A DNA stretch of 64,000 bases from assembly GCA_907163375.1 (NCBI GenBank), contig CAJQUW010002218.1, positions 62,001 through 126,000 on the forward strand, read 5' to 3'. Numbering within the stretch: the first letter of the stretch is position 1; each line of letters starts with the position of its first letter. Below the pieces are notes generated by a model. The model was given only the letters and a program-made list of their open reading frames with translations. It searched no databases and was not told the origin of the DNA. A program made the position numbers and the translations under genes. Shown in pieces: positions 46,267-56,012 of the stretch. The DNA is from Prostheceraeus crozeri. Its lineage: Eukaryota; Platyhelminthes; Polycladida; Euryleptidae.

Positions 46267-47673
46267 ATGTTCGGTCAGCGCTATGTAATGGCATTTCTTT
46301 GCCACTTTTATACTGCAATGATTCACATGACAAGAGTTAGCATAGCAGTCACTTTGGTTGCTATGACGAAAACAGATCACAACTGATCGACTTTTCAACG
46401 AAATAGCACAATCAACTCTCATGACAACTTCTGTCCGATAAATGTCGACTTCACTGATCACACATCAACAGTTGTTGGGAAAACCTTCTCTTGGTCTCTA
46501 TCGATGCAAGGTTTAATTCTCAGTGCTTTTGATTTTGGTTACATTTGGTTGCAAGTTCCGTACGGATTGCTCTGCAAAAGATACGGTGGAAAATGGATCA
46601 TGGCTATTTGCCTTTTATATGTTTCCATTATAAATGCATTATTGCCAACTGCTGCTTCAATCAGTCCTTATTTCTATATGGTAATCGTGATACTGGCTGG
46701 CATTGGTATTGCAGTCACTATTCCAGGAGTTACTAGTTTGGCTAGCAGGTGGTATCCACCACAGGATGTCAGTGGGTTGAATGGAATAGCAGTGACTGGA
46801 TCATCAACCGGTCAATTGCTTGCTTTTCTCTATGTGGGTCCTGTTTGTGTTTCACTACCCATGGGAGGTTGGTCAACCGTGTTCTACATCAACGCTGGTG
46901 TGGGCTTTCTCTTCTTTGTTATTTGGTGTTTATGCACGAGCAGTACTCCAGAAAATCATCTATGTATTACAGATACCGAAAGAGAGTACATTGTCTCGTC
47001 GATTGATAAGGATTTCACAGACAAAAGTACTCCGTGGTTGAGACTAATATTTTCAAAGCTCACAATACTGTTTTGCATTTCCGAATTTGCTTATGGTTGG
47101 GCAAAATTAGTATGTGTCATTGTTTTCCCTCAATTTCTATCAGATGTATTACATATACCAATTGATATCACTTCCATGACATTGATTTCTCCGGTGATAT
47201 CCATGCTGGTCTGTGGGATAATTTCCTCGCAAATAGGTGATGAAATAATTCGTCATGAATGGCTGTCTGTGACAGCAACTCGGAACATGTTTTCTGGAAT
47301 AGGATTTTTTGGCATCGCTTTATCCTTCGTTGGTTTAGTATTTTCTGGATACAGTTCTGTAGCGGCCATCATTTTAGTGAGTGCGGTTTTAGCATTTGAT
47401 GGAATAAATTATGCTGGATTTTTTATCATTCCTTTTGATGCTTGTCGGGAGCACTCGGAGACCATCTATGGAATTGGTAATACGGTCGACACCTTGGCTG
47501 GTATTTTGGCTCCATTAGCAATTGACACATTAATTACAGGTGGTGGAACTCGTATAACCTGGAACATTGCGTTTTGTTTATCCGCAGGGATTACTGCAGT
47601 TGCGGGTATACTGAACATACTGTTGGGATCATCCGATCCTGTCAAATGGATGGATTATGACAGAATGCAGTAA
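46267..47673 (+). CDS. SLC17 (sialin / phosphate / vesicular glutamate transporter family)-like, intronless, one in-frame TGA
   Basis: A single 468-codon frame encodes a whole major-facilitator transporter of the SLC17 type. Helix 1 (MAFLCHFYTAMIHMTRVSIAV) is followed by a long luminal loop with NST sites. WSLSMQGLILSAFDFGYI then leads to helix 2, and GIGIAVTIPGVTSLASRWYPP is the family's signature segment. VFPQFLSDVL and the GSSDPVKWMD tail (animal members end GSGE-PQPW) complete it. Codon 40, in the first luminal loop, is TGA (46384-46386). The frame is otherwise open from both sides; from Met80 (46504) 389 codons are intact but lack helix 1. Animal SLC17 genes usually have many introns and this has none, so it may be a retrocopy. 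The substrate (sialic acid, glutamate or phosphate with protons or sodium) cannot be told. An AATAAA lies at 47982-47987. It is on the opposite strand inside the chitobiase-like gene's first intron. Confidence 0.8.
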
Positions 47674-47981
47674 AAAAGAGACCCGTGCTGACTATTAGAC
47701 CCACAGAGATAAATTGCCTTGTGTGCGTATGTCGGTCTAGAGACGAGTTCTAGCCATGATCAATTCTGATGGTCATGGCTAGAACTAGTCTCGAGGGGCA
47801 AGAAGATCAATTTTCCATTGAACGTAATGCAAATTTAAGCCTGAATTCTGACGAACCAGAAAATTAATTTAATGCTACATTCGGCGTACACAGTCATTAA
47901 ATTTAGATTAAATTTATTAAAATAAGTCATCTGACTTATATGTGAATGTCAATTCTTGTATTGCATGATTTTCATTCTAAT

Positions 47982-47987
47982 AATAAA
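47982..47987 (+). terminator. Candidate polyadenylation signal AATAAA of the SLC17-like gene
   Basis: Canonical hexamer about 310 bp after the stop codon, just before an (ACTT)n run at 47991-48009. Assigned by position only. Confidence 0.4.
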
Positions 47988-48339
47988 CATCTACTTACTT
48001 ACTTACTTAAATCAATAATACTTGAATAATCAATCATCACATTTCAAGATTCACTCACAATGTTGCTGTTCTGCTCATAATAAAATCATATGAGTGCTCA
48101 AGCAGATATAGCCACTAACTCAATGCAGTCTTTGATAAATATGATGTAGCAAGTGATTATTCACATTCATGAATATTCGCATTCATAATTGAAACTGTGC
48201 AAGCGTGAGCATGTCAAGCGTACTACAAATTGTGACTCCGCCCTTAAAGGAAGTTTCTATGCTATCAATAAAATATACCGACAATAAATTACAGAAAAAG
48301 TTGTAGCATGTCTCACAGAAATCGTTTTGTGCAAATCGC

Positions 48340-48480
48340 ACTGGTCTCTAAATCTTGGGGGAGAAGATTATGCTTCTTGTGGTAGAGTGTTCGCTCTTCG
48401 TCCGGGAGACCTTGGTTCAAATCATGGTCGGTTAAACCAAAGACTTGTAAAATAGGTAACTCTGCATGCTAGCTTAACAC
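48340..48480 (+). repeat. tRNA-derived SINE
   Basis: A box TGGTAGAGTGT (48380-48390) and B box GGTTCAAATC (48414-48423) have normal spacing, and a tail domain reads GGTAACTCTGCATGCTAGC. A long ATT-rich microsatellite follows directly. The bases between the boxes do not make a tRNA anticodon arm, so it is a SINE and not a tRNA gene. It is a different family from those at 31977 and 33735. Confidence 0.6.
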
Positions 48481-48481
48481 T

Positions 48482-48540
48482 ACTATTATTTATTATTATT
48501 ATATTATTATTATTATATATATTTATAAATTATTATTCTT
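48482..48540. repeat. (ATT)n / (TAT)n microsatellite
   Basis: An almost pure run of A and T, mostly ATT units. It starts immediately after the SINE and may be its expanded 3' tail. Confidence 0.85.
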
Positions 48541-49782
48541 CTAGCACAAGAAGAATGGGAGTGGGATGAATAACAACTCGGCCACATGGAAGAAAGGATT
48601 CGCGGCTGATGTGCTTCCGAGTATAAACAGGGTTCATTTACTTATTTCACATCTTAAAGCAAGTGTGACAATTGGTCTTACCACTTTGTCTTCTTCTTCT
48701 TTGTATCTGCTATGAGATGTCACATGAAATAAAAGTCTATAGGGAAAAAAAGAAAAAAAATTAGTCTTACCGAAGCAACTTAACGATCAACCAATCTGCA
48801 AGTCATCTTTAACTTTACTTCAAGGGAGTGTTTCACTGTGGAAGATTATTTAACGTGTAAACTTGGGTAGGCCATTGCTCAAAACCATGTTCAATCGTTC
48901 AAGAGTGATTACGGACGATTACGAGGGAGAGGGATGCGAATACGTAATCGTTTTGAGAAAAAAACATAATTTGCTTGTTGTTCTTTTTTTAGCTCGCTGT
49001 TTATCAATTTTCTCTTAACAACAGTTTAACATACTACTATCCTGATCCCTAGATGCTTCTCTGCATTAAGTAGGCATTATACTGAAATTCAGACTTAATA
49101 GTGAAATTTTAGAATCATTTACAAATGTAAATTTTTGTGAAAACAGACAGCACATTATTGATCAAACAAGGATTCCGTTGCTGAATGTCTCCATCTAATT
49201 TGCTAACATGATCAAGTATTTTCATTTCTCGATGGATTAAGTTTGTTCTTAAAAAGATAATGCCTCAAAATCAATTTATTGCACATTCAAATAAACCTTT
49301 GCTTGGTTTATCAACTCTTTAATGCTGGATTGAGATATAAGTGAATGAAGTTAAAAAATACCTTTAATGACATGCGCACATGCAGACATAAAAGATTGAA
49401 AAATTCATGCCAAGTCAAACAAAGTAGATTGTGAAACTCAGTTTTATAACTCATGTTTGACCAGCATGTATATCTGTGCATATTGTAAAATCAGATTCCT
49501 CAAATTTTGTGTTTGATAGATTTTGTTTCGGATACTTTTGAAGGCTTCATCATTGTTTCATTACTAGTCATTCTAATATTAAACTCTTTTGGACTCCTTT
49601 AGAACCCTTAAAACACTCTTAGACATGACATGACATGATGTTTTCGATTACCTAAATTTCTTCATATTAAATGAATATTTTTGTTTCGTAGATCCTTATT
49701 TCGCATTCTGTTTCAATTGGTGTCTCGCCAAATATCAGTTTCAGCAACATAAAATCTTCGAAGGTTTTCAATTTATGGCTGC
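48541..49782. other. Intronic gap with no recognised feature
   Basis: AT-rich sequence without coding or transposon signals, apart from an A-rich run at about 48745-48765. Confidence 0.4.
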
Positions 49783-50041
49783 AAGAATTAAACCTTACAT
49801 CGATGGAGACCAAGAGAAAGTTTTCCCAACAACTGTTGATGCGTAGCCTACCCATCAGCGAAGTTGTCATCATTCGAACAAGCATCATGAGAGTTGATTG
49901 TGCTGTTTCGTTGAAAAGTCGATCGCTGTGGTCTGTTTTGGTCATAGCAACTAAAGTTACTGTTATGCTAACTCTTGTCATGTGAATTATTACAATATAA
50001 AAATGGGTAAGAATTGCCAACACATGACGATGACCAATCAT
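49783..50041 (-). pseudogene. Inverted partial duplicate of the SLC17-like gene (first ~85 codons)
   Basis: On the minus strand from an ATG at 50041 the sequence reads MIGHRHVLAILTHFYIVIIH, then TRVSITVTLVAMTKTDH. This is about 80% identical in DNA to codons 1-39 of the gene at 46267. At the point where the plus-strand gene has its TGA, this copy has one base fewer, so it avoids the stop but leaves the transporter frame. The remaining similarity (to the GGTTTAATTCT of codons 81-84) is out of frame, and then it stops. Only helix 1 and the first loop are present. It is a pseudogene fragment pointing towards the other copy. Confidence 0.75.
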
Positions 50042-50113
50042 GACTTCAAAATGATAAAGTATTCTCGCGATGAAGATACAAGCAAAATTTTTCTCTAACA
50101 AAATGAATTGCAA

Positions 50114-51967
50114 AGTACATGTGAAAACAAGTAAGTATTTTGAAAATTTTGCTGATTTGAGATAGGTATGAGCGGTTTACAGGTGGTGCTAAAGATAAAT
50201 TGGAAGAACATGATCGAAAACTCTTAACCTATTGGAAGCCGACCAGTTTTGTATATTATAGGCTAGTATACTCATTCTCCTTTGAGATTGTTTATTTACT
50301 GAGAAATCTTACATCATGCGACACATGACATATCGAGACTATTAAAATTGCACACCTTTTTACTTTCCATGAGTTTTAGAAGACCTGCAGTACTATGTCA
50401 TTAATGAAAGAGTCATTTATTGTTCAAGTATCGATTGCAGTTAATCTGCAATGACTTTTGCACAGATTAATTACAGCAATGTCATGCATTCATCCGATAA
50501 CTTCTTAGATAGTAATATATTTTCAAGATTACTACATTATTGAGATGAAAGCATTTTTACAGAACTCTGAATGTGACCATCCCAACAATGTACGCTCTTT
50601 AAAACCCCTGAAATCCAAATACTCACTTTCTGACATGTGCAAGTACTTCCGAATACACATCTCCATGTGAAGTATGTTCGCATGTTAATGATGTGATTAA
50701 ACATCAGGTGCTCACTTGAGCTGTACGTCGGGATTTACTCCGATATGAGATGTCAGCTCGCACTTGTCCCATTTTTTGAGTTCAATATGATAAGGAGAAC
50801 CATAACCTAACATGGTTCATGAAAATGATGAAATGATTTTGAATTAATATGGAATGCTCATCGAGATATACACTAACTGCGACTTCAAATTCACTCCGGG
50901 TGTGACAAAGTCCATGCACGTTAAAGCAGAACTTCTGAAGGATGCCATGCTATTAAAAAATTAATCAGCAATTCATATGACGGTTACGCATGAGAGAAAT
51001 ATGCATGCGGAAAAATACGTGTATTTCATAATAAATCTCTAACATGTTCGACAGCGGATGACAAAAATTTCATATTTTCATGCAAAAACAATTGTGCCGA
51101 GACATTTTTAGAAAGACGCTGGATCTGTTTGTATGGTAAATATTCCCTGAGGTGCTTCATATATACGTCTAATCGTCCGGGTTTATTCTGTGTCTAATAG
51201 CGTGATTGATTGAGTGTCTGATAGCGCTTACAATTTAATTCAAAAGATATTATAAACGAAGAAATAATCGAAATGGCATCCTCATGTTATCTTTTGAAAA
51301 TATCCAATAGGCCTATTGGAAATTATCATTTTAGGTAGGCTGAAATATGATACCGATACATCAAACCACAGTTTAAAATATGATTAAACATTAGCTTCGT
51401 CGATCTAAGCATCGCATGGCAATGAAATTACCGCCATTCGAAAGCCCTTAAAATTCTGAATCAAACTTTAGTACTTTTTGCTGCCTTCCGGTGTCAAAAA
51501 AAGTCACTCAAAAGTGATAAAATAATTTCCCCTTGATGGTATGATGGTAATTGCTTTCCCTGTTTACACAATTCAGTAATTTGATGCTACTTACGCTCAT
51601 ACTACTGATAAACCGCGCGGTTGCAGCTATCCGTGCGACAAGCCAACCGCGCCTGCCCCTGATAAACATAAGGCGTAGTAAACTTACGAATAGCATGTTA
51701 TCGACATTCCAGGTGCTCTGTTGACATACTCGTATCTACATACTGCGCATATACGTGTATTCATTCAATCTGACAGGCAAAGTCATTACAAACAAAGAAT
51801 TAGACATCTTACTCGGCAGTCTTCATCACCTAGAAGGGATGAATTATGTGTCTCATACTATTGGAAATGTTACACACTTTCTCTAATAATAACCTGTCAG
51901 GCGGCTTTTGGATTCCTGCCTGTGCGTTCGTGTTGTAATATTATTTCGGTCACACATCACTGTCTGG
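50114..51967. other. Intronic gap with no recognised gene
   Basis: Non-coding. At 51614-51651 GCGCGGTTG and CAACCGCGC form a 9-bp perfect inverted repeat around 20 bases. This is a GC-rich island in AT-rich DNA, perhaps a MITE tip. Confidence 0.4.
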
Positions 51968-52310
51968 TTTACATTCAGTGAAGAAAGCTGAGAAGAGAAA
52001 TCATCAGATGAACCAATTTTCGTGTGCCTATTATCCTCTTTAATACTGATGGGAAGGACCAACATGATAGAGAAAACTTGTGCGCAGTGATCTGAATTCT
52101 TCGAATCTGAAAGAATCGTGGCAATCGAAGCACTTTGATGGAATTTGCAGCAATCCAAAAGCGACGCACGACTATTTTTCCTATCTTTCCTAGATTTCCT
52201 ATCTAGTAGGAATTCCTTTTTGCCAACTAACTAAGTTCCAGCATGTGTCATCGTTTTGAATTAGTCTGCACTTCTAGCAAACAGAAAGAGTTAAACAATC
52301 TAATTCTGTG
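51968..52310 (-). repeat. Dispersed repeat R1, copy c
   Basis: On the minus strand it begins CACAGAATTAGATTGTTTAA and carries AATTCAAAACGATGACACAT, GATTGCCACGATTCTTTCAG and ATTGGTTCATCTGATGATTT. It is the longest copy of the family and lies about 160 bp downstream of chitobiase-like exon 1a, in the same orientation as that gene. Confidence 0.65.
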
Positions 52311-52470
52311 ATTACAATGCATCCCTTTATTTCAACAATTTCTTTAAATTCAGTCAATAATGCGAATCAGAAATACAAGCCATGTCATTAATTTCTTTTT
52401 CGTATTCTTTTAGCGATTTATACTCCCTACAAAATCTCACGAATAGTCTGATTCTAAGTGAATGACTTAC

Positions 52471-52784
52471 GTTTTCTGTGGTGATAGTAGAGCCTCAACA
52501 GAGATGTCCGTCATCAACACAACTCTTACATTTCGAGCCTTGGCATAACAGACCAGCTGCGGCAGATCAGAGGTGACATTCACAACAATCAAAGTTGTGA
52601 GCCTTTTCCAGTCAAACTTTTTATAATAAGATGGCAATTGAGAAGTTGTAAATCCGTAGAACCCAAATGATTTCCTAACCGGATGCGTTTGACAAACCGT
52701 TTTATCTGAACAAGGACAACTCGAAGATCTTGTTCCTAATAGTGTGCAGGTGATAAGAACACTGAGCACAATCAATCGTGACAT
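52471..52784 (-). CDS. Di-N-acetylchitobiase-like GH18 enzyme, alternative first exon 1a
   Basis: This 314-nt first exon starts at ATG 52784 and ends at the donor AAAAC|GTAAGT with two bases of a split Thr codon, the phase needed by exon 2. Residues 1-20 are a signal peptide (MSRLIVLSVLITCTLLG, then a small-residue cleavage region), so the enzyme enters the secretory or lysosomal route. The mature start has CPCSDKTVC (human CTBS CPCPEPELC). It is followed by FGFYGF, FDWKRLTTLIV (human YDWSQITTVA), and LVCYAKARNVRVVLMTDIS (human MCYAHSKGARVVLKGDV). By eye about 73% of residues match exon 1b. Spliced to exons 2 and 3 it gives 373 residues. Confidence 0.85.
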
Positions 52785-54648
52785 GGTACACTTCTTCAGT
52801 GAAGTTATGAAGTGTAAACTTTAGTATGTTTTAAAATTAGTAAAAGGAGACAGTAAGCAACATCAGGTGACTAATCAGCAATGTATGACGTAATGTGAAT
52901 TGTCATGATAGTCTGAAGCCCAAGATTCTGAACAACAACACGTCTACTTTGAAAAAGAGAACCTTTCTGTTGTTTAAGTTTCTCTGACATCAGCCTAGGA
53001 CCTGGAACGCAAGCAACATCTCTAGTAGGCATACTAATACGCTGCCAGTCATCTTTTTCATGTGACATGACAAAAACAATTTTTTAAGAATTCTCTTAGT
53101 ACTACAGATTTGTAGTGCATGAACAATTTTGTATCAGTCGAAATGAAATTAACAAATAAATTAAAAAGAACATGCAAAATGCCACTAACGTCACTTGATA
53201 TATTGATGCTAGAATGTATAATCAACAAACTTAGCATAAACACTCACTGTAAACCGCACGCTCATAAATTAAGCTGAAAAAAACTTCGAATACAAGCCTC
53301 TAATCAAGAAAGCTAGGGAACCCCGAGAAACATCAGGGACTTTGGAATTTGGTGAATACATGAAGACTGGAATAATCTTTATATTACTAACGACAGCGCG
53401 TGGCATCAGGGGTTCACATAGCATTAGCGGTTAATCCGTGGAATTTAGCACTTCCACTCCTATTGTTATGCTACAACTTCGAAGCTCACAACGTTTAAAG
53501 CAATTGGAGGTAGCACTAACAGCGTGCGGTTTTCGGCCTTCCCTTGTAGTTGATCCTGAGAGGATAGCTCTGTAGATTGTCTTGGAACTTTTCTAGTCCT
53601 TCATATTGGTCAAATAACATTGCATACAGAAATGCATGTTAGCGATCAGCAAGCCAGTCAGTTAACCTGAATACTGCTTCCACCTTATGCGTTTAATTTA
53701 AAGCCCTTATTTTATGTCTCTCTGAACGTTTGGAGAAATATGGGAATTTTCAAGCTACAAAAATTATCTATCCTCGTATTGATCCTAAAAATGGGCGCTT
53801 CAAATTTGTGACAAATTTTGATCATGAATGTCGAAGCGTAACTATATTCAATCATTAAGACATATGGTGAAATACTGCTCAAGAAGGCCTATGACAAGCC
53901 TATTAGCCCTATGCTGGGGCCCGCTATCGCATTTTTAGGGTCATAATCTAAAATTGACTCACTTTTTTATGACTTTCAGCTCGGGGAGTCAAACTTTAAC
54001 TACCTGAAATTGGCGGAGAAACTGACAGAGACTGAAGGGGTCAAATGATAAATCAATGTTGCTGAATTTTCCCCTGTGAGCTCACAACTATCCCAGACCA
54101 AAGAATTGAACACCCATTCGTATGTTCAATTGTTCAATTGTTTCGATATACCCCAGGCCACTTACACAGCACATGTACTGTACAACATATGACGATGCTC
54201 GATAATCAATTTTCTTCAGTGATTAGACGTGAATAAGACAATATATCGACAATGAGAGAACAGAGAACATGAACTTCTGGTGATGAAATTGGCAAAAGAT
54301 GCAAAAAATGCCTTGAATCAATGACTGGAGTATGACGAAAGAAGACGAAGAATTCACTTATTTCTTGTCATTGCGAGTCCTAATACAACTTCAGATTGCT
54401 ATACGGGTCTTACTCAGAGTGGCACACTCATACACAATATATATAAAGTATATACACAGAAATTGTATGATTGAATAGTAAATGTGATATATATGATAGT
54501 AGATGATACATGAGAATATCATTTTGCGTCAATCTTACATTCAATACTGCAGTTTCATACATCGTCGGCTTATTGCTAAAGTATGCACTTACATATACAC
54601 TCTCATATGCTACTTACTCAAACCTGAAGCGCATAGTGAATCACTTAC
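52785..54648. other. Sequence between the two alternative first exons
   Basis: 1.86 kb without any trace of chitobiase exons 2 or 3. The part next to 52784 (to about 52890) is alignable with the upstream flank of exon 1b, and so belongs to the duplicated promoter region of exon 1a. The rest shows nothing recognisable. Confidence 0.55.
52869..52890 (-). promoter_or_regulatory. Upstream block shared with exon 1b
   Basis: GACTAATCAGCAATGTATGACG here corresponds base for base, with three changes, to 55046-55067 upstream of exon 1b. It sits ~85 bp before the start codon. The TGACG(TAA) part resembles a CRE-type half site and the first part a CCAAT-like motif (degenerate here). Conservation between the copies is seen; regulatory function is inferred. 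Confidence 0.4.
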
Positions 54649-54962
54649 GTTTTCGTTGGTGATAAAATATCCGCAACAGAAATATCTGTCAGCAAGGTAA
54701 CTCTTACGTTACGAGCTTTAGCATAACAGATTAGTTGTGGTAGATCAGCGGTGATGCCCGTCACTATTAGAGTAGTAAGCTTTGTCCAGTCGAATTTTGT
54801 ATAATATGATGGTAATTGTGAAGTTGAAAACCCATAGAATCCAAATGATTGTTTAACAGGACGAGTTTGACAGAGTGTCTGGTCAGAGCAGGGACAATTG
54901 GAGGATCTAACTCCAAGGATTGCACATGCGATTAGAAAACTGATCAGAATCAATCTTGACAT
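54649..54962 (-). CDS. Di-N-acetylchitobiase-like GH18 enzyme, alternative first exon 1b
   Basis: It is exactly the same length as exon 1a (314 nt), starting at ATG 54962 and ending CGAAAAC|GTAAGT in the same phase. The open frame extends upstream to 55034, but the Met at 54962 is chosen because it aligns with exon 1a and starts a proper signal peptide (MSRLILISFLIACAILG). It has CPCSDQTLC, FGFYGFS, FDWTKLTTLIV and LICYAKARNVRVTLLTDIS. Changes relative to 1a are mostly conservative, with no stop or frameshift, so both look functional. Two equal first exons before one shared body suggest alternative promoters giving two N-terminal versions of one enzyme. The alternative, that one is left over from a partial gene duplication, cannot be excluded. 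Confidence 0.87.
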
Positions 54963-55045
54963 TCTGCACCAGTCCAGTCGTTTTGAGTGATAAATGTCAA
55001 TGGCTTTACTAACGGAATATAAGGCATCAATCAAATATATTGAAA

Positions 55046-55104
55046 GACCAATCAGCAGTGCATGACGCTATTCGATTAGCATGTCGAATCTGCTCTATAT
55101 AATG
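55046..55104 (-). promoter_or_regulatory. Candidate promoter of exon 1b
   Basis: On the minus strand a TATATAG box (about 55103-55095) lies ~135 bp before the start codon. GACCAATCAGC (plus-strand orientation, 55046-55056), a CCAAT-type motif, lies between it and the ATG. The latter block is conserved upstream of exon 1a, but the TATA box is not. Position of the start site is inferred. Confidence 0.4.
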
Positions 55105-55304
55105 CAGATGATTAATAAATTCATCATCTTACGTCACAAACACATCTCCACCGGTTCATTCGAAATCAGCAAGACACACTTTCAAGAGTATCAGAATGAT
55201 GATAGTCAAACATAAATACTCTCGTCAAACCGAAGTCTCATCCTTTAAAGCCATTACTATTGGGGATATTACTAATGAGGGATTCGTCCTTAGTAATGCC
55301 ATAA

Positions 55305-55484
55305 GGCCTCAGCCACACTGAAAGCAAAGCAAACACGAGCAAGCGTATCTCTGCAAGCCATCAATCGCTCTGGTTTGCTTTGCTCGCAGTGTGGCAGTCC
55401 ACAACTACTGCAATGATGACTTTATATTTGCTGCAAAACGCTTTGCTTGGAAACGCTTGGAAAGCTCGCAGTGTGGCTGAGGCC
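55305..55484. mobile_element. Harbinger-type MITE, copy 2
   Basis: Perfect terminal inverted repeats GGCCTCAGCCACACTG / CAGTGTGGCTGAGGCC, flanked by TAA on both sides (55302-55304 and 55485-55487). It is 180 bp with self-complementary GCAAAGC-rich arms. Compared with copy 1 (36805-36992) the ends are cleaner, suggesting a younger insertion. It lies upstream of exon 1b. Confidence 0.85.
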
Positions 55485-55721
55485 TAATGAAATTGTAGAA
55501 CCACAGAATTAGACAGATCCTCTCTTCTTATGTTTGACTAGACAGGAAACATTGGAACATGTAATGCCTATGTAACGGCACAATCTGCTGACATAATACC
55601 ATAGCAATCGAACACTGAGCAGCCATTTCAACATTAAACACGCCAAATTGTGCAAAGCTTCAGTGACTGTTATCAATCGGATCACACAGCAAAGAGACAC
55701 AGACGATGTCAAGTTCTACAG

Positions 55722-56012
55722 AGACGTTTGTGAATGTTTTTTCGTGTGCCGGCTAACTTTTTTGATAATGATCGGATGGCCCAACATTATCGAGAAAACG
55801 TCTGCACAATGATCAGAATTCTTCGAATCTGAAGGAATAAATCGATGCGCTTTGATGGAATTTACATCAATCTGCAAGGACGTACGACTATTTTTCCTTT
55901 CTCTGTAAGATATTAGGAATTCCTTTTTCTCACTTACAAGTTTCAGCATGTACCATCGTTTTGAATCAGTCTGCACTTTTACGAAAAGTGATGTAAGCAA
56001 TCTAATTCTGAG
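55722..56012 (-). repeat. Dispersed repeat R1, copy d
   Basis: On the minus strand it begins TCAGAATTAGATTGCTTACA and continues with GATTCAAAACGATGGTACAT and CCTTCAGATTCGAAGAATTC, ending near CGGCACACGAAAAAACATTC. Same orientation as copy c. Together copies c and d bracket the two alternative first exons. Confidence 0.65.

Larger units (their letters stand above)
33432..52470 (-). other. Intron 1 of the chitobiase-like gene (19.0 kb from exon 1a, 21.2 kb from exon 1b)
   Basis: A very large first intron holding a SINE, four copies or parts of dispersed repeats, a hAT element, a Harbinger MITE, a nearly whole LINE, a nest of retroelements, and an SLC17-like gene on the opposite strand with a partial inverted copy. 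The donors of both alternative first exons (GTAAGT) and the single acceptor before exon 2 have compatible phase. No duplicate of exons 2 or 3 was found within it. Confidence 0.75.

Noticed and set aside
39164-46386. Possible reassignment of TGA as a sense codon, because TGA breaks ORF2 of the LINE, follows LINE ORF1 in frame and breaks the SLC17 gene
   Set aside because: The chitobiase-like gene ends in TGA at the position expected from its family, and other frames end normally. Independent decay is the simpler explanation.
31977-48480. Three tRNA-like regions (31977, 33735, 48340) as real tRNA genes
   Set aside because: A and B boxes are present but anticodon arms and acceptor stems do not form, and extra SINE-type tails follow. 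They are better explained as SINEs.
55008-55034. Upstream Met at 55034 as the start of exon 1b
   Set aside because: It would place 24 polar residues before the signal peptide and has no counterpart in exon 1a. The Met at 54962 aligns with exon 1a and starts the signal peptide.
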